Origin: Cryptomeria japonica
Lineage: Eukaryota; Streptophyta; Pinopsida; Cupressales; Cupressaceae
Reading direction: 5' to 3'
DNA: 64,000 nucleotides
NCBI RefSeq assembly: GCF_030272615.1
Contig: NC_081415.1
Coordinates: forward strand, 422,000,757-422,064,756
Position numbers and translations under genes: made by a program. The first letter of the stretch is position 1, and each line of letters starts with the position of its first letter. Shown piece by piece: positions 54,383-64,000 of this stretch. Below the pieces are notes generated by a model that was given only the letters and a program-made list of their open reading frames with translations, had not been told where the DNA came from and ran no database searches.

Positions 54383-57300
54383 CAATGATTTTACAATAAT
54401 TTATAAAATATATTATAAACAAAATTCCTGTCGGCTTTTGTGCTGGTATACTTCCTTTAACTGTCGGTGGTCTGTGTGCTGGTGTAGAGTATAACCTTGC
54501 CGGTGTCGGTAAATTGTCTTGCCGGTGTCATAGGATTGTAAGGTTGCCATCAATGACAAAACCTTCAATCACCTACAATATCTCATTGGAGTGTGCATTT
54601 GCCAACAATGTCTTTGTGAATGTCGAACTTATGAAGTCTCTGGCTAACAATTATGATCCCAAGACAAAGACCATATATAATTATACGGGAAAGCCAATAG
54701 TGTCCATCACCATGGAGATTATATAAAGCGTATTTGATTTGGACTAGGGGTTTGAAGAGAAAGTAGACACCAACAAGCTCACCCGGGAGTATTTCAATAT
54801 GGAAGATATCTTTAAAAGGTGGAGGCTCCCCATCCATAGACCAAAAGTTGTAGGGTCAATAGTGCCATTTGGTGGAGGAGATAAAGCTCCTTTTGATGTC
54901 AATCTTTTCCTTCCATATTTCAAGTATATGTATTACTCTGTGGCCCAGGTCTTAGGAATTGAAGCCCCCCCGTTAATGGATATAATAGCTATGATAATTT
55001 GTGCAGACATAAAATCAAAAGATCCTAGGATGTTTGACTTTGTTGCTTAACTGACTGAGGCTGTGAATTATGGGTTGGAAAAATTGAAGGGAGATATGGT
55101 CAATGTCCACTTCAAGTATTACTCTTTCCTCATGCACATATTACTGAGTGTTGGGCATGGTAACGAATTATGGTTGGACGGGTTGTGTGTTAGAGCTTAT
55201 GACAAAGCCAGAGTAAGAAAGCCTGTGCAGTTATGGTTCTCTGCATGGGATCAGAGGTACAACAACAGCGAGTATTGGAATTTCGAAGAATTCTTTGTTA
55301 AGACACTATACAGATTACTGGGGAACCCATGTAATCACTCCATATCCCCAGAAGTCTAGAGATTCCTCAGGCCCAAGGAGTTATGTGAAGACACCACGGT
55401 TACACATAACTGGGGGGATTTATATTGCTTTTTGGATTATACGCAAATAAGGGTGTATGGGTTTGAAGGAAAACCCTATTTACTGCCTATCGCAGTGCCT
55501 GACAGAGTGGCTTACCTTGAGATTGTTAGGCAATTGTCAATAGCCAGTGCCAAAAATTTGACAGATCATGGAAAGCAGTCCATAGTGCCTGGGTTGTTGG
55601 TTTTCTCATATTTTATTTTCAAGAGTTCAAAGAGCTATGGCTTGTTGCAGAACAAGTTAATTTACTATAAAATGGTAGACGGAGATCCTAAGCCAAACTT
55701 TGATCTCCAAGGTTACATAAATAAGGCAATAGCATCTCAAAAGTTGAAGGCTGGAGAGCACGTCCCATTGATGCCTGATGATTTTATAAGGAATATGGAA
55801 AGGTAGGAAGCCATTGAAAGAAGGAAAAAATATGACAGAGTGTCCAGAGCATACAAGTGGAAACTTGGCCGAGGAAAGATAAATGAAGGTATCATGCAAG
55901 GAATGGAGAACCCCTTGGCTAGAGCCGAAAAACTTATGGAACATGAGTTGGAAATTTTAGAGGGTGTTCCTACATATGTTTTCAGGGACAAAAAATAGAG
56001 CGTCAGTGATACAGAGCCTCTGGCACATGTCTCCTCGATCTGTCTCCGAATCTATTCCTGTTGATTCACCAAGGGAAGAGTATCCACCTGGATACGGACA
56101 CGATGAATAAATGAATCTAGCAACTGGCCAGTATGACATTCAGGAAGTCAATGATGTCAGGTTGTTGGAGCATAAAGAGTTTACTTCTGACAATAATTTT
56201 ATTCGTACTAAGGAATTTAGTGCATTCTTGTACCATCGCAAAGGGGCATTAGTGAAGGCTAACACTGAAGGAAGAACTGAAGAAGAGATGCTTGGGATAC
56301 TCCAGGAGGAAGTGGACCAACCCATGAAGGAGATGATGCCTGAGAAAGGAAGGCTATTACTCAAGGATGCTGGGGTGTTGATATACCCAGGATGGGATAT
56401 GAGATCTTCCCTATTGATCGATAGTTTTTTAAAGAAACAAGGGCTACACAAGAAGATTATGCCTGAAGAGGTGGATAAGATCTTTATGGGATCAGGATAT
56501 GGTCCTGATCAAAAAGCTCTTATGTTGTGGGCTCTATATCCCAACGAAAAAAGGCCCTTGCTCGTGGACACTGATCAGGTCTTTGGGCATCTAATGATCC
56601 AGCAGGCTGGGAAGACTGATCCTAGGGTTACTACCAAACTAAATCTGGATGTGGAAAAACTCAATCAAGATCAGATTGAGTTTCTAGTCAGAGAGAACAA
56701 TACTTATAAAGGATTGTATGAAAAGGCCAATGAGGAAGAACAACGGCTACAAGAGAGAATACTGTAGCAGAGCTCTGCTCCAAGCATCGGTGGACTAGAC
56801 ATGCAACTTGAGACTGTTCGGAAGGTCATGGATTCTCTAACAGACACTATCTACTAGAAGACCAAGAGTGAGAAATTAGTCAAACAAGTAGAGAGTGTCC
56901 GACAGAAAATAAATAAATTGGTCGATGATATCATAGAGCACAAGTTCAAAACCATGTATATTGGAAAGTATATACGTGGAATTTCAAGGCTCAAAAGGAG
57001 CATGAAAGACTAAAGGAACGATTGTAGGAGGTGATGAACACTGTGGATACCATGACACTTGAAAACAAGGTAGAGGGGATGGCATACTTGGAGAAGCATG
57101 ATAGATATGCAAATGCCTTGAACAGAGATCTCCAAGCACTAGATGATGGGAGCATCTCATGAATACCGACAATCTACAAGGAGGGAGAGTTGATATCACT
57201 AGAGCAATGGCTAAATGAGCTGGCTAGTATCAAAGAATGAACCATCTCAGGGTTGGATCGGGACAAAGATTTGGCTCCTGCCATCAACCAGATAATCTTC

Positions 57301-57441
57301 GAGTATATCTCAATGGGTGAAGAATTGAAGAAGTGGAATGCTGACACCAAGGGCTATAGGGAGGATGATTACATAAATCATTTAGGAATGCTTAACCTAT
57401 TTTTTTTTAGCTTTGTCAAGAATGTACAAACAAATTGTTAA

Positions 57442-58393
57442 TGTTGGGAAGAGACATGACTCTTCGTGAGGGATAGGTTTTGTTCTCATATATATGAGAA
57501 GTTTTTGTAAAAAAAAGGGGGAAATATTAAAGGAATAGATGTACAATATACTCTGGCATTTTTTGTAACTTTGGAAACTCTATCAATATAATCAGCTATG
57601 TTTTTCCTTTACATATGTGTTGTGAGTTGTTTATTTCAATTGGCAGTTGTTCTGTGATATTTTCTTAGAGGAGATAAGGTTGCTTGTATCTTCCTAGTGA
57701 AGTTTATTTTCTTGTTGCTATTAATTTGAATAAAAGGCCTACTTGTGGATTGGAAGTGTTCCTTGTAAGTCTTCCTTGAATGGTCTCTTAAAGTAAGGGT
57801 TAAATTCATTCGAGCAAATTATAGCATAAGACTATTAAAACGGATCTTTTTGAGGAAAGGTAACTGATAGATCTACCTGGGGGTGATTTAAAAATTGTCT
57901 CATCGAAGCATACAATAAGTCCTGGTGAAGTAATAGACTCTGTGGCCCAAACAAGAGGAAAGGCACTGATCATTCATAAACAACAAATTTTTACCATATC
58001 AATTACCTTTACTATAAAGCAACAGGAATAGTTGAGTAGGATATATAGAATCAATTAGCAATAGTGTATACATATAAATTTCAAGAACAAAGATCGAATA
58101 GCTTTCACAACAACAATCTTGAACTCGTCTAAAAGCCACCTATCCTAGGAACCTATGCCATTCTAAGATAGGGAAAAATTTAGATCAAGATACTCAATCT
58201 GCTATAAAAGGCATTAGTCATCAAAAATGACTAGTGAATAGGTATACCCACCTAGGTCTTACAGAGCCTAAAGAGAGGGAGTTAGTAACCAAATAGGTTC
58301 ACTCTATAAGTTGGCCAAGTCAATTGGAGGGTTTGATCATAGGAGTTGGCATTTCCTTAGAACTTATCCAATCTGTTGATTTGAGATCCAACA
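57442..58393 (+). repeat. Non-coding interval including the LTR of the downstream gypsy element
   Basis: Its right edge (CCAACA at 58388-58393) abuts a gypsy-type primer site, so at least the right part is a 5' LTR. Its left edge follows a polypurine tract (57509-57524), which would suit the 3' LTR of the upstream transposon-ORF element. I cannot tell whether one LTR serves both or two are fused. No ORF. Confidence 0.45.
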
Positions 58394-58395
58394 GA

Positions 58396-58413
58396 TTGGT
58401 GACTCTACTGGGG
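58396..58413 (+). promoter_or_regulatory. Gypsy-type primer-binding site
   Basis: TTGGTGACTCTACTGGGG resembles the TGGCGACTCYRCTGGGG primer site of plant Tat/Ogre-type gypsy elements, usually assigned to an Arg tRNA (established knowledge). It lies three bases after the LTR end and 29 bp before the gag ATG. Confidence 0.7.
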
Positions 58414-58441
58414 ATAGTTTTTGTTTTAGAAAGACTCTGTT

Positions 58442-59182
58442 GTGGGAAAGAACTCATATACAAAACACAATTTTCCCTTCACGAATAAGGGTGGTGACTC
58501 TGAAATAAGAAATTTAATGTACGGAAGAAGTTCATTAACGCAAGGTCATCATATTGTGCAGTTGGAGTTCAACAGAAAAAGAAGCCAAAACAATCAAAAG
58601 AAAGAATCACCAAATAAACAAATGGATGATTTCATATATGAGAGGTATAACCAATATTTCTCTGAGGCTAATCCACCTTCATCTTGGAACAAGCAAAGCA
58701 ATGTATTTCCTACGTATCAAGGGAGTGAAGATCTGGAAGTTGTGAACAAAGCACGAAAAGGAAAAAGAAAGGTCCCTCCTAGTTTTGAAAACCATCACTC
58801 AAATTCAAGAAAGAATTCAACAAGTTCATCCAGCTCGAGGGGGATAGATGCACCTGAATGTTTTGCAGGACTTTTGAAGAAGCTTTATGGGGTGGTTGAA
58901 GAAATGAAAAATGTTGGGAGGTCACGAGAGGCTGTTGAATTATGTGCTAAGTTAGGCATCAGAATTGATGAAGGTGACATTGATAATGATTTGAATAAAC
59001 ACAAAGAAGCATTTGCAACTGCTAATACAACCCAAGGGATGAAACAAGAAAAGAATCCCAGAAGTGAAGTAAATATGGGGGGTGAAGATTTTAAAACACG
59101 TGACAATCCCTCGTATCATACACACCACCAAAAGATAAACAATTTTGCACATGTTAACAATAAAATACCTTATGAGAAATAG
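58442..59182 (+). pseudogene. gag: Gypsy gag, N-terminal region (open, 246 codons)
   Basis: An open frame from ATG 58442 encodes a basic, Asn/Ser/Lys-rich protein with low-complexity stretches (SSSSS near residue 130) and one helical segment (CFAGLLKKLYGVVEEMKNVG). Its position between primer site and the gag core suggests a gag N-terminal extension, as in large plant gypsy elements. I know no domain for it. The stop at 59180 is followed by a different frame before the gag core, so a frameshift or two likely separate them. Confidence 0.6.
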
Positions 59183-59307
59183 TATAATCATTTCAACAAC
59201 TTCGCTTATCAAAATCACTATCAGCAGTGTAATCAATTCCTCCTTTTATTTTTCCATATAACAATGCAAACCAAAACTATGGGAATTACTTCCAAGGAGG
59301 CTTTGGG

Positions 59308-60398
59308 GTGGTTAACACAGAACATATCAGGGAATTTGATTTCTCAGGAATAATGCTATGTCCTCATCCCATCCCAAATAAAGTCAGAACTTCGATCTCG
59401 AAATTCACAGGCAGCAACGATGTTACCAGGGAAGTGCACTACAAAGCTTTTGATACAGTCATGGAGGATTTTTTCCTTCCTTATGAAGATGTCAAAATGA
59501 ATCTATTCATGCAGTCACTGATAGAAGATGCAAGGGATTGGTTTAGAACATTACCTGATGCTTCAATAAGAAACCTTGTAGAATTCAAAAGGTTTTTTCT
59601 AGAGCAGTATGGGGATCATAATAGCCCAGAGTTTGCATTACACGGGATCATAAGTATCAAGAAGGAGCAAAATGAAACAGTGGTTGAATTCAACAAAAAA
59701 TTTAACAAAGTCATGAGCAGAATTCCTAATAGGATAAAACCAGTACTTGAAGTGAGCATCATCTATTACATAAATGCTTTCGATAGCAAGACAAATTATG
59801 AACTCGGAACAAAAAACCCCACAACTCTTCAAGAGGTAATGAAGGCTTCTATAACTATAGAAAATAATAGAAAGTTGTTGGAAGGGTTGGGAAGAGAGAT
59901 GATGCTAGACTATTTAATCCAAGAGCCCCCAAGCAAACTAAGGAGGAGGACAAAATGGATAAAGTATTGAGTGCTTTGAAATAATTTTCTATGAAGGTGA
60001 ACAAAATAGAAAAGCAGCAATTCTACCATTGTGACAGACCCAGATTGCATGGAATGCCTTACAATACTACATGGAAGGATAGAAAACCAATAGAAAAGAA
60101 TCAGGCGAACACCATACCACCCCCAGATCCATTGAAAAGACCTGTGAGTCATATGATAGATGATGGTATGTGGTTTTTTTCTTGTGACATGCCTCATTCT
60201 CCTTCTCAATGTATAGTGACAAAAAAGTTACAGGAAGAGGAGGAAAACTATGAGGAGTATGCCAATGATCAAACTATAAACATGTTATCATTTGAAGAAT
60301 ATAACTCATCAGAAGAAGAAGAGGAGTACGATGTAAAATCCAAGAAAATAAATCAGAAACATTGCATACAACAAGTATTTTTGGATGAAGAAGATTAA
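59308..60398 (+). pseudogene. gag: Gypsy gag core and knuckle region, broken
   Basis: The frame 59308-59970 holds a Retrotrans_gag domain: KMNLFMQSLIEDARDWFRTL, LVEFKRFFLEQYGD, KKEQNETVVEFNKKFNKVMS. After a frameshift near 59975 the frame 59991-60398 continues with WFFSCDMPHSPSQC, a knuckle-like motif much like that at 34.9 kb on the minus strand, and an acidic C-terminus (NSSEEEEEYD). Gag forms the particle and binds element RNA. It is the same type as the gag at 34559-35902. Confidence 0.8.
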
Positions 60399-62340
60399 GT
60401 TGAGCTCAGGATCGCTACTGAGGAGGAAAGAGAGTGGTGCGGGAGCACCTAGTTTTGCTTATACTCTCCATTTTTGGTATTTTTCATGCTTAAGTTTCTT
60501 GTTAGTTTTAAAATATTTTCATAGGTTTTTTTTAGTAATTTCATAAGCGTTTGATCTCATTTTGTGCTTGAGAGATCAAATTTTGCTTCTTGGGGCTTGA
60601 ATTGTCAATTTTGTGCTTCTAGGCCAAAAGGGCTAAAAAGTGGGAAATTGCCTTATAGGATTAGTCATGCTTTGAAAAGAATTGAAACATGTTTAGAAAG
60701 TTTTTTTAATCAGTCCTAGGTGGTTTTGGAAGGTTGGTTGTGTTGGGTTGCTCAAATTGTCACTTGGAGCAACAAACGTTGTCATTTTGCTTGTAAAAGT
60801 TGTCATTTTGGACACTTTTTTGTAAAAAGAAGACAAAAATGCCTTATGTCCATTCAGGACTTGATAACCACCTCAAAATGATATTTATATGAATCCCTCT
60901 TCTTTTTATAGGGTTGGATTTTGTACTTTCTATCAAAATCAATTCAAGAGCAAGCAATTTTCTGTTTTTTTCTCATGTTTTGAGCTTCATTTTGTACAAC
61001 AGTCCATATTGGGCTTATCATTTCCATACTGTACCTTTTGGATAGTTAGCTTGGTGTATATTCAATGCACTTTATGTAATTTCTTTGCAGGTTGTGCATT
61101 TGGAAGTTGGTTTTGTAAAATTGTTTCATTTTTGCTCTTTGGCTGCCCTGTCAAGGGTTTTGGCCTCCAAAATGCATCAACTTGTCTAATTCCAGGTTTG
61201 GGCTCCCATGGATGGATTTAGAAAAGTTTTATTTCTCATGCACAGTGTAAATAATTCATTTTTTGGCCAGGGTTATGCAAAAGAAGTGCTTTTGAGTTCA
61301 TGTTAGGCAAGTAGGAGATGGATTTGGCTAGCAATGTGAACAAAGACTCAAACAAGTTTGTGCTAAAAGGCCAATTGAGTGAAAAAACTTAAGGCAAAGG
61401 TCTGCACTAGTTTCCTTGGATTTTTAGATGTATTTGGAGCTCCAAACAATGTTTATTTCACCTTGCAAGTGTGTTGAGTTATAGTTGGCAGCAAGTACCC
61501 AGTTTTGGGGAATTTAATGTCTTTTGCATCCAAAGTTGATTAATGAACATATTCATGATTTGAAATCTTGTGGAAAGTGTTGAAAAAGTTTTTGGAGATT
61601 GTTACAAACCTTGGTGAAGTTTTCCTTGAAGTTCTAACCCTTTCAAAGTGCAGCAAAATAGTGAATTTGGCAGTGACAGTGCATTTAACAGTCATTTTTC
61701 AGTTTGCATGGCAAGTGTTTGATGTAATGTCATGCAGGGAAGAGTTGGGGAAGTGTTAAAAATGATGTGGCAGAGGTTCATTAAGATTTTTGAAGCTTGG
61801 TTTAAAGTGTAAGAGAGACTTCCTATGTTGCATGAACAAAACCCTCTCAAAACCCTCCTTTCTTGCCTAAAATTGTGGACAGTTATTAAACCACCTTCTT
61901 AGGAGCTAAGACCTCAAAAATATTTGAGTTTGGACCTTGTAGACACCTTCCAAATCAGGTTTCAAGGTTGGTTTAGCCATCATCGCACTACACAAGTAGA
62001 AATCACTCCAATTAGGCATCCACAGGCTAGTAGCCTTTTAGCCCTGTTTTGACAAAAAGTGAACCCAATTGCCTATATGATATTAGAACCTTTGAAAAAT
62101 CTTGATGGATAGTTGAAATACACCAAATGGCCTAATTCAATCAAAATTGATAGTTAAGGCATCAAATTGGGATGTGGACCTATGGTGGAGGACTTGAGTA
62201 ACATTGAGGAAGCAAGCTAGAACAAAGTTGTATAACACACAATGGGGTGGTTGTTTGAGAAGAGGTGTGGGTGTTGAAATTTGTTATTGCAAACACTAAT
62301 TGAAAATAATAAAAAAGAATATCCTTTGGGTCCACTTGAT
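60399..62340 (+). other. ~1.9-kb non-coding spacer between gag and protease
   Basis: No credible ORF on either strand; T-rich with GGTTTGTGC- and TTTTGTGCTT-like words. Coding resembling gag/protease linker resumes near 62320 (PIEKLLTQSPYQ). Large plant gypsy elements of the Ogre type can carry an intron or spacer within the polyprotein region. A decayed insertion is equally possible; I found no target duplication. Confidence 0.5.
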
Positions 62341-62488
62341 AGATTAAACCAATTTAGGCCTATTGAGAAACTTCTCACTCAATCTCCCTATCAAAGAGAG
62401 AATCACAGCAGTTGCATTTGAACAAGCCAAGAGGATGTATAATCTAAGGAACAGAGTTATAAACCCTGAATAAGAAAAGCCCTCTACT

Positions 62489-63514
62489 ATGTTCATAAGA
62501 GAGAATAAAAAAATACTCAAGCAAACAACTAAGCCGAACAAGATCCAAGAAGAAAATTCAGAAAAGGCTAAAGAGAAAGATCTTGAAGCTACAAAATTGC
62601 AAAGGAGTGAAAAGGGTGAGGCAATAAAAGTCCCAATGATACCCATCACCATGCCATTTGACATTACTAATGCCCTGACACAAATGAAGGTTTTTGTTCC
62701 TCTGCTCAAAATGATTTAGTTCCCGGAGTATAGAGAAAAGGTGCTGAAAATGATTACAGACATCCCAGAGGAAAAGGTGAGAGGGCACACGCATAATGAT
62801 AACAACAAAGGCAATGAGGTTGATCAAGCTCCAATGATATATTTGGGATCTGCAATAACAAAAAACCCTACACAAGTGGACCCTTTTTATCTGACTCTGG
62901 AAATCAATAACAAAAGAATTAAGAATTGCATGATAGATTCAGGGGCAGCAATAAATGTTATACATGTTGGAGTCATGAGGGAACTTGGAATGGGTGTAGA
63001 CACTATATTTGGTAAATGCTATGCTATGGATAACAAATCTGTTCCAGTAGTGGGTGTCATGAGAGATGTAGAATTCAAGTTAGCACCCTTCCCTGAAGCC
63101 TCTTACAAGACAGATATCACAGTAGTGGATGTTCCTCCAAATTATGGGATGTTGTTGTCTAGACAGTGGTCAAATATGATAGGTGGGCATGTCCAATTGG
63201 ATTTGTCATATGCTACCATACCAATAAATGGACATGAAGTTAAAATTGAAAGAGAGCCTCGTTCTCCTCACACCATTGAGGATATCGAACAAATTGAGCA
63301 AATATGTTTCATCCAATCAGATATGGATAATTTAAAGGTACAGTTGACAAAACCAAAAACAAAAGAATTGACCCCGATCAAATCTTGCATCCAAGAAAAT
63401 GATGAGCAATTATGGCGCATGTACTTTGATGGATCATATCAAAAGGAAGGGAGTGGGGCTGGAGTTTTATTCATTTCGCCGAATGAGAAACATTCAAATA
63501 TTCATTCAAACTAG
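62489..63514 (+). pseudogene. Gypsy protease fused to start of RNase H, no RT
   Basis: The frame at 62489 carries the Lys/Glu-rich linker and VPMIPITMPFDITNAL, with one TAG near 62719. From 62741 the protease follows: PFYLTLEINNKRIKNCMIDS, catalytic DSG near 62937, AAINVIHVGVMRELG, VVDVPPNYGMLLSRQWS. About 80 residues later, still in frame, comes the RNase H start WRMYFDGSYQKEGSGAGVLF (near 63412-63470). No RT sequence lies between: the whole RT and connection domains that separate these parts in known gypsy elements are missing. This is the same architecture as at 33117-34447. Confidence 0.82.
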
Positions 63515-63882
63515 CATTTGAGTGCACGAACAACATTGTTGAGTATGAAGCCCTGCTGTCTGGATTGAATTTGGCAGTTAAATATGCAATCAAGATGCTT
63601 AGTGTGTTTGGGGATTTGAAATTGATAGTCTCTCAGATTAAAGAAAAATATGCTTCTAAACACCTCAAACTAAGGCAATACAGGAATGCAGTATGGGATA
63701 CAATTGAATTGCTTGACGCTTTCCAAATCAGTTGGATTGATAGGTTAAAAAATATAATGGCTGACTTTTTAGCAAATATTGCATTAAAAGAAAATGATAT
63801 GACTCTGAATGGAGTATCAAAAGTGGAGATCAAAGTTAGACCCTCTATTCCTGATAATTTGTACAATTGGCAGATCTTCTAG
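63490..63882 (+). pseudogene. Gypsy RNase H, remainder
   Basis: After a frameshift near 63490 the reading continues FKLAFECTNNIVEYEALLSG (Glu), SVFGDLKLIVSQIKEKY (second Asp) and NIMADFLANIAL (fourth Asp), so with YFDGS upstream all four DEDD positions are kept. Spacing fits the archaeal-type RNase H of Tat-like elements. It closes at TAG 63880. The next frame goes on DADLLNFLQCVDHYQAQ to the window end, probably the linker toward integrase. Confidence 0.8.
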
Positions 63883-64000
63883 GATGATGCTGATTTACTA
63901 AACTTCCTACAATGTGTTGATCATTATCAAGCACAAGTCATTAATTTCAATGACTTTGTGGTGAGGACTAATACGAAAGAAACTATGTTTGGTCAGGAAA

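Larger units (their letters stand above)
52664..54607 (-). mobile_element. Internally deleted LTR element nested in the transposon ORF
   Basis: It is flanked by ATGTC at 52659-52663 and 54608-54612; removing it rejoins the host reading frame. Minus-strand order: a partial 5' LTR (54607-54383, only its first ~225 bp), an internal stretch with the end of a coiled-coil ORF, a polypurine tract (AAAGGGGGAGAT, 53464-53475) and a full 3' LTR (53463-52664). LTR ends TGTTGGCAAATG...CCTAACA and the tract match the SIRE-like style of the 7173-14160 element, though the LTR sequence is different. Most of the 5' LTR, primer site and internal region are gone, so it is immobile. Confidence 0.87.
52247..57441 (+). 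pseudogene. Long RT-less transposon ORF, split by an LTR element, broken
   Basis: It starts with a basic region (52247-52663: KKTRARKPKEAQ) and GDIWTEIRGHELFIFGYV. The frame breaks at the ATGTC duplication and resumes at 54613. It then reads through NYDPKTKTIYNYTGKPIVSI, VPFGGGDKAPFDVNLFLPYF, VQLWFSAWDQRYNN and YTQIRVYGFEGKPYLLPIAV (near 55440-55490), with stops at about 54724, 55048, 55357 and 55804. A frameshift near 56010 leads into 56111-56766 (helical, MLWALYPNEKRPLL), then a coiled-coil tail to 57441 with several stops. IRVYGFEGKPYLLP parallels LRVGYFDGNPYMLP in the minus-strand copy at 22.2 kb. No catalytic motif. A purine tract (AAAAAAAAGGGGGAAA at 57509-57524) follows, as at the end of an LTR-element internal region. 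Confidence 0.75.

Noticed and set aside
1-64000. Host protein-coding genes with introns
   Set aside because: No run of exons with conserved non-transposon domains was seen on either strand.

Overview
The window looks like a piece of a very large, repeat-saturated seed-plant genome, most likely a gymnosperm. This is an inference from style (nested, decayed Copia and Ty3/gypsy elements, plant mobile domain, plant-type primer-binding sites), not from a species marker. I found no intact ordinary host gene, tRNA, rRNA or CRISPR array. Almost every coding stretch is transposon-derived and broken by nonsense codons and frameshifts. The clear exception is an intact 534-codon ORF on the minus strand at 49450-51054.

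Layout. 1-7172: AT-rich sequence with a ~21-bp tandem repeat (1257-1450) and a ~1.06-kb element with terminal inverted repeats (2163-3228). 7173-14160: a Copia-type LTR element with both LTRs, primer site, polypurine tract and a zinc-knuckle gag, but with a different long ORF where pol should be. 14528-26475: a gag-protease-only Copia element split by a 7.67-kb insertion (17256-24929, ATTTT duplication), which is itself split by a solo LTR (18404-20067, CATCT duplication). 27340-32961: a second member of the same insertion family. 32975-37830: a Ty3/gypsy-like element with gag, protease and RNase H in one frame and no reverse transcriptase. 38046-40975: a gypsy RT-integrase fragment. 41042-43767: a plant-mobile-domain pseudogene behind LTR-like sequence. 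43850-46514: a GATAATG-type repeat containing a second solo LTR (44300-45475, ATAAT duplication). 49157-51171: a LINE-style insertion (16-bp duplication, 15/16 matching) carrying the intact ORF. 52247-57441: a broken transposon-protein gene interrupted by an internally deleted LTR element (52664-54607, ATGTC duplication). 58393-64000: the 5' part of a second RT-less gypsy element.

How the parts relate. The recurring theme is a family of long, RT-less ORFs with a globular N-terminal region and a charged, coiled-coil C-terminal region, present in six places (7-14 kb, 17-25 kb, 27-33 kb, 49-51 kb, 52-57 kb and a fragment at 53.7-54.4 kb). They resemble what databases loosely call putative plant transposon protein, but I could not run a search. 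Three copies sit downstream of arrays of imperfect 33-37-nt palindromes (consensus CTTGTARTCGGGT-loop-ACCCGAYTACAAG). The same palindromes occur in the LTR of the RT-less gypsy element at 36125-37830. One plausible reading is a community of non-autonomous elements sharing cis signals and relying on enzymes supplied in trans. The best candidates for something new are the palindrome arrays, the RT-less gag-protease-RNase H architecture seen twice, and the LINE-style unit that carries an intact transposon-protein ORF.
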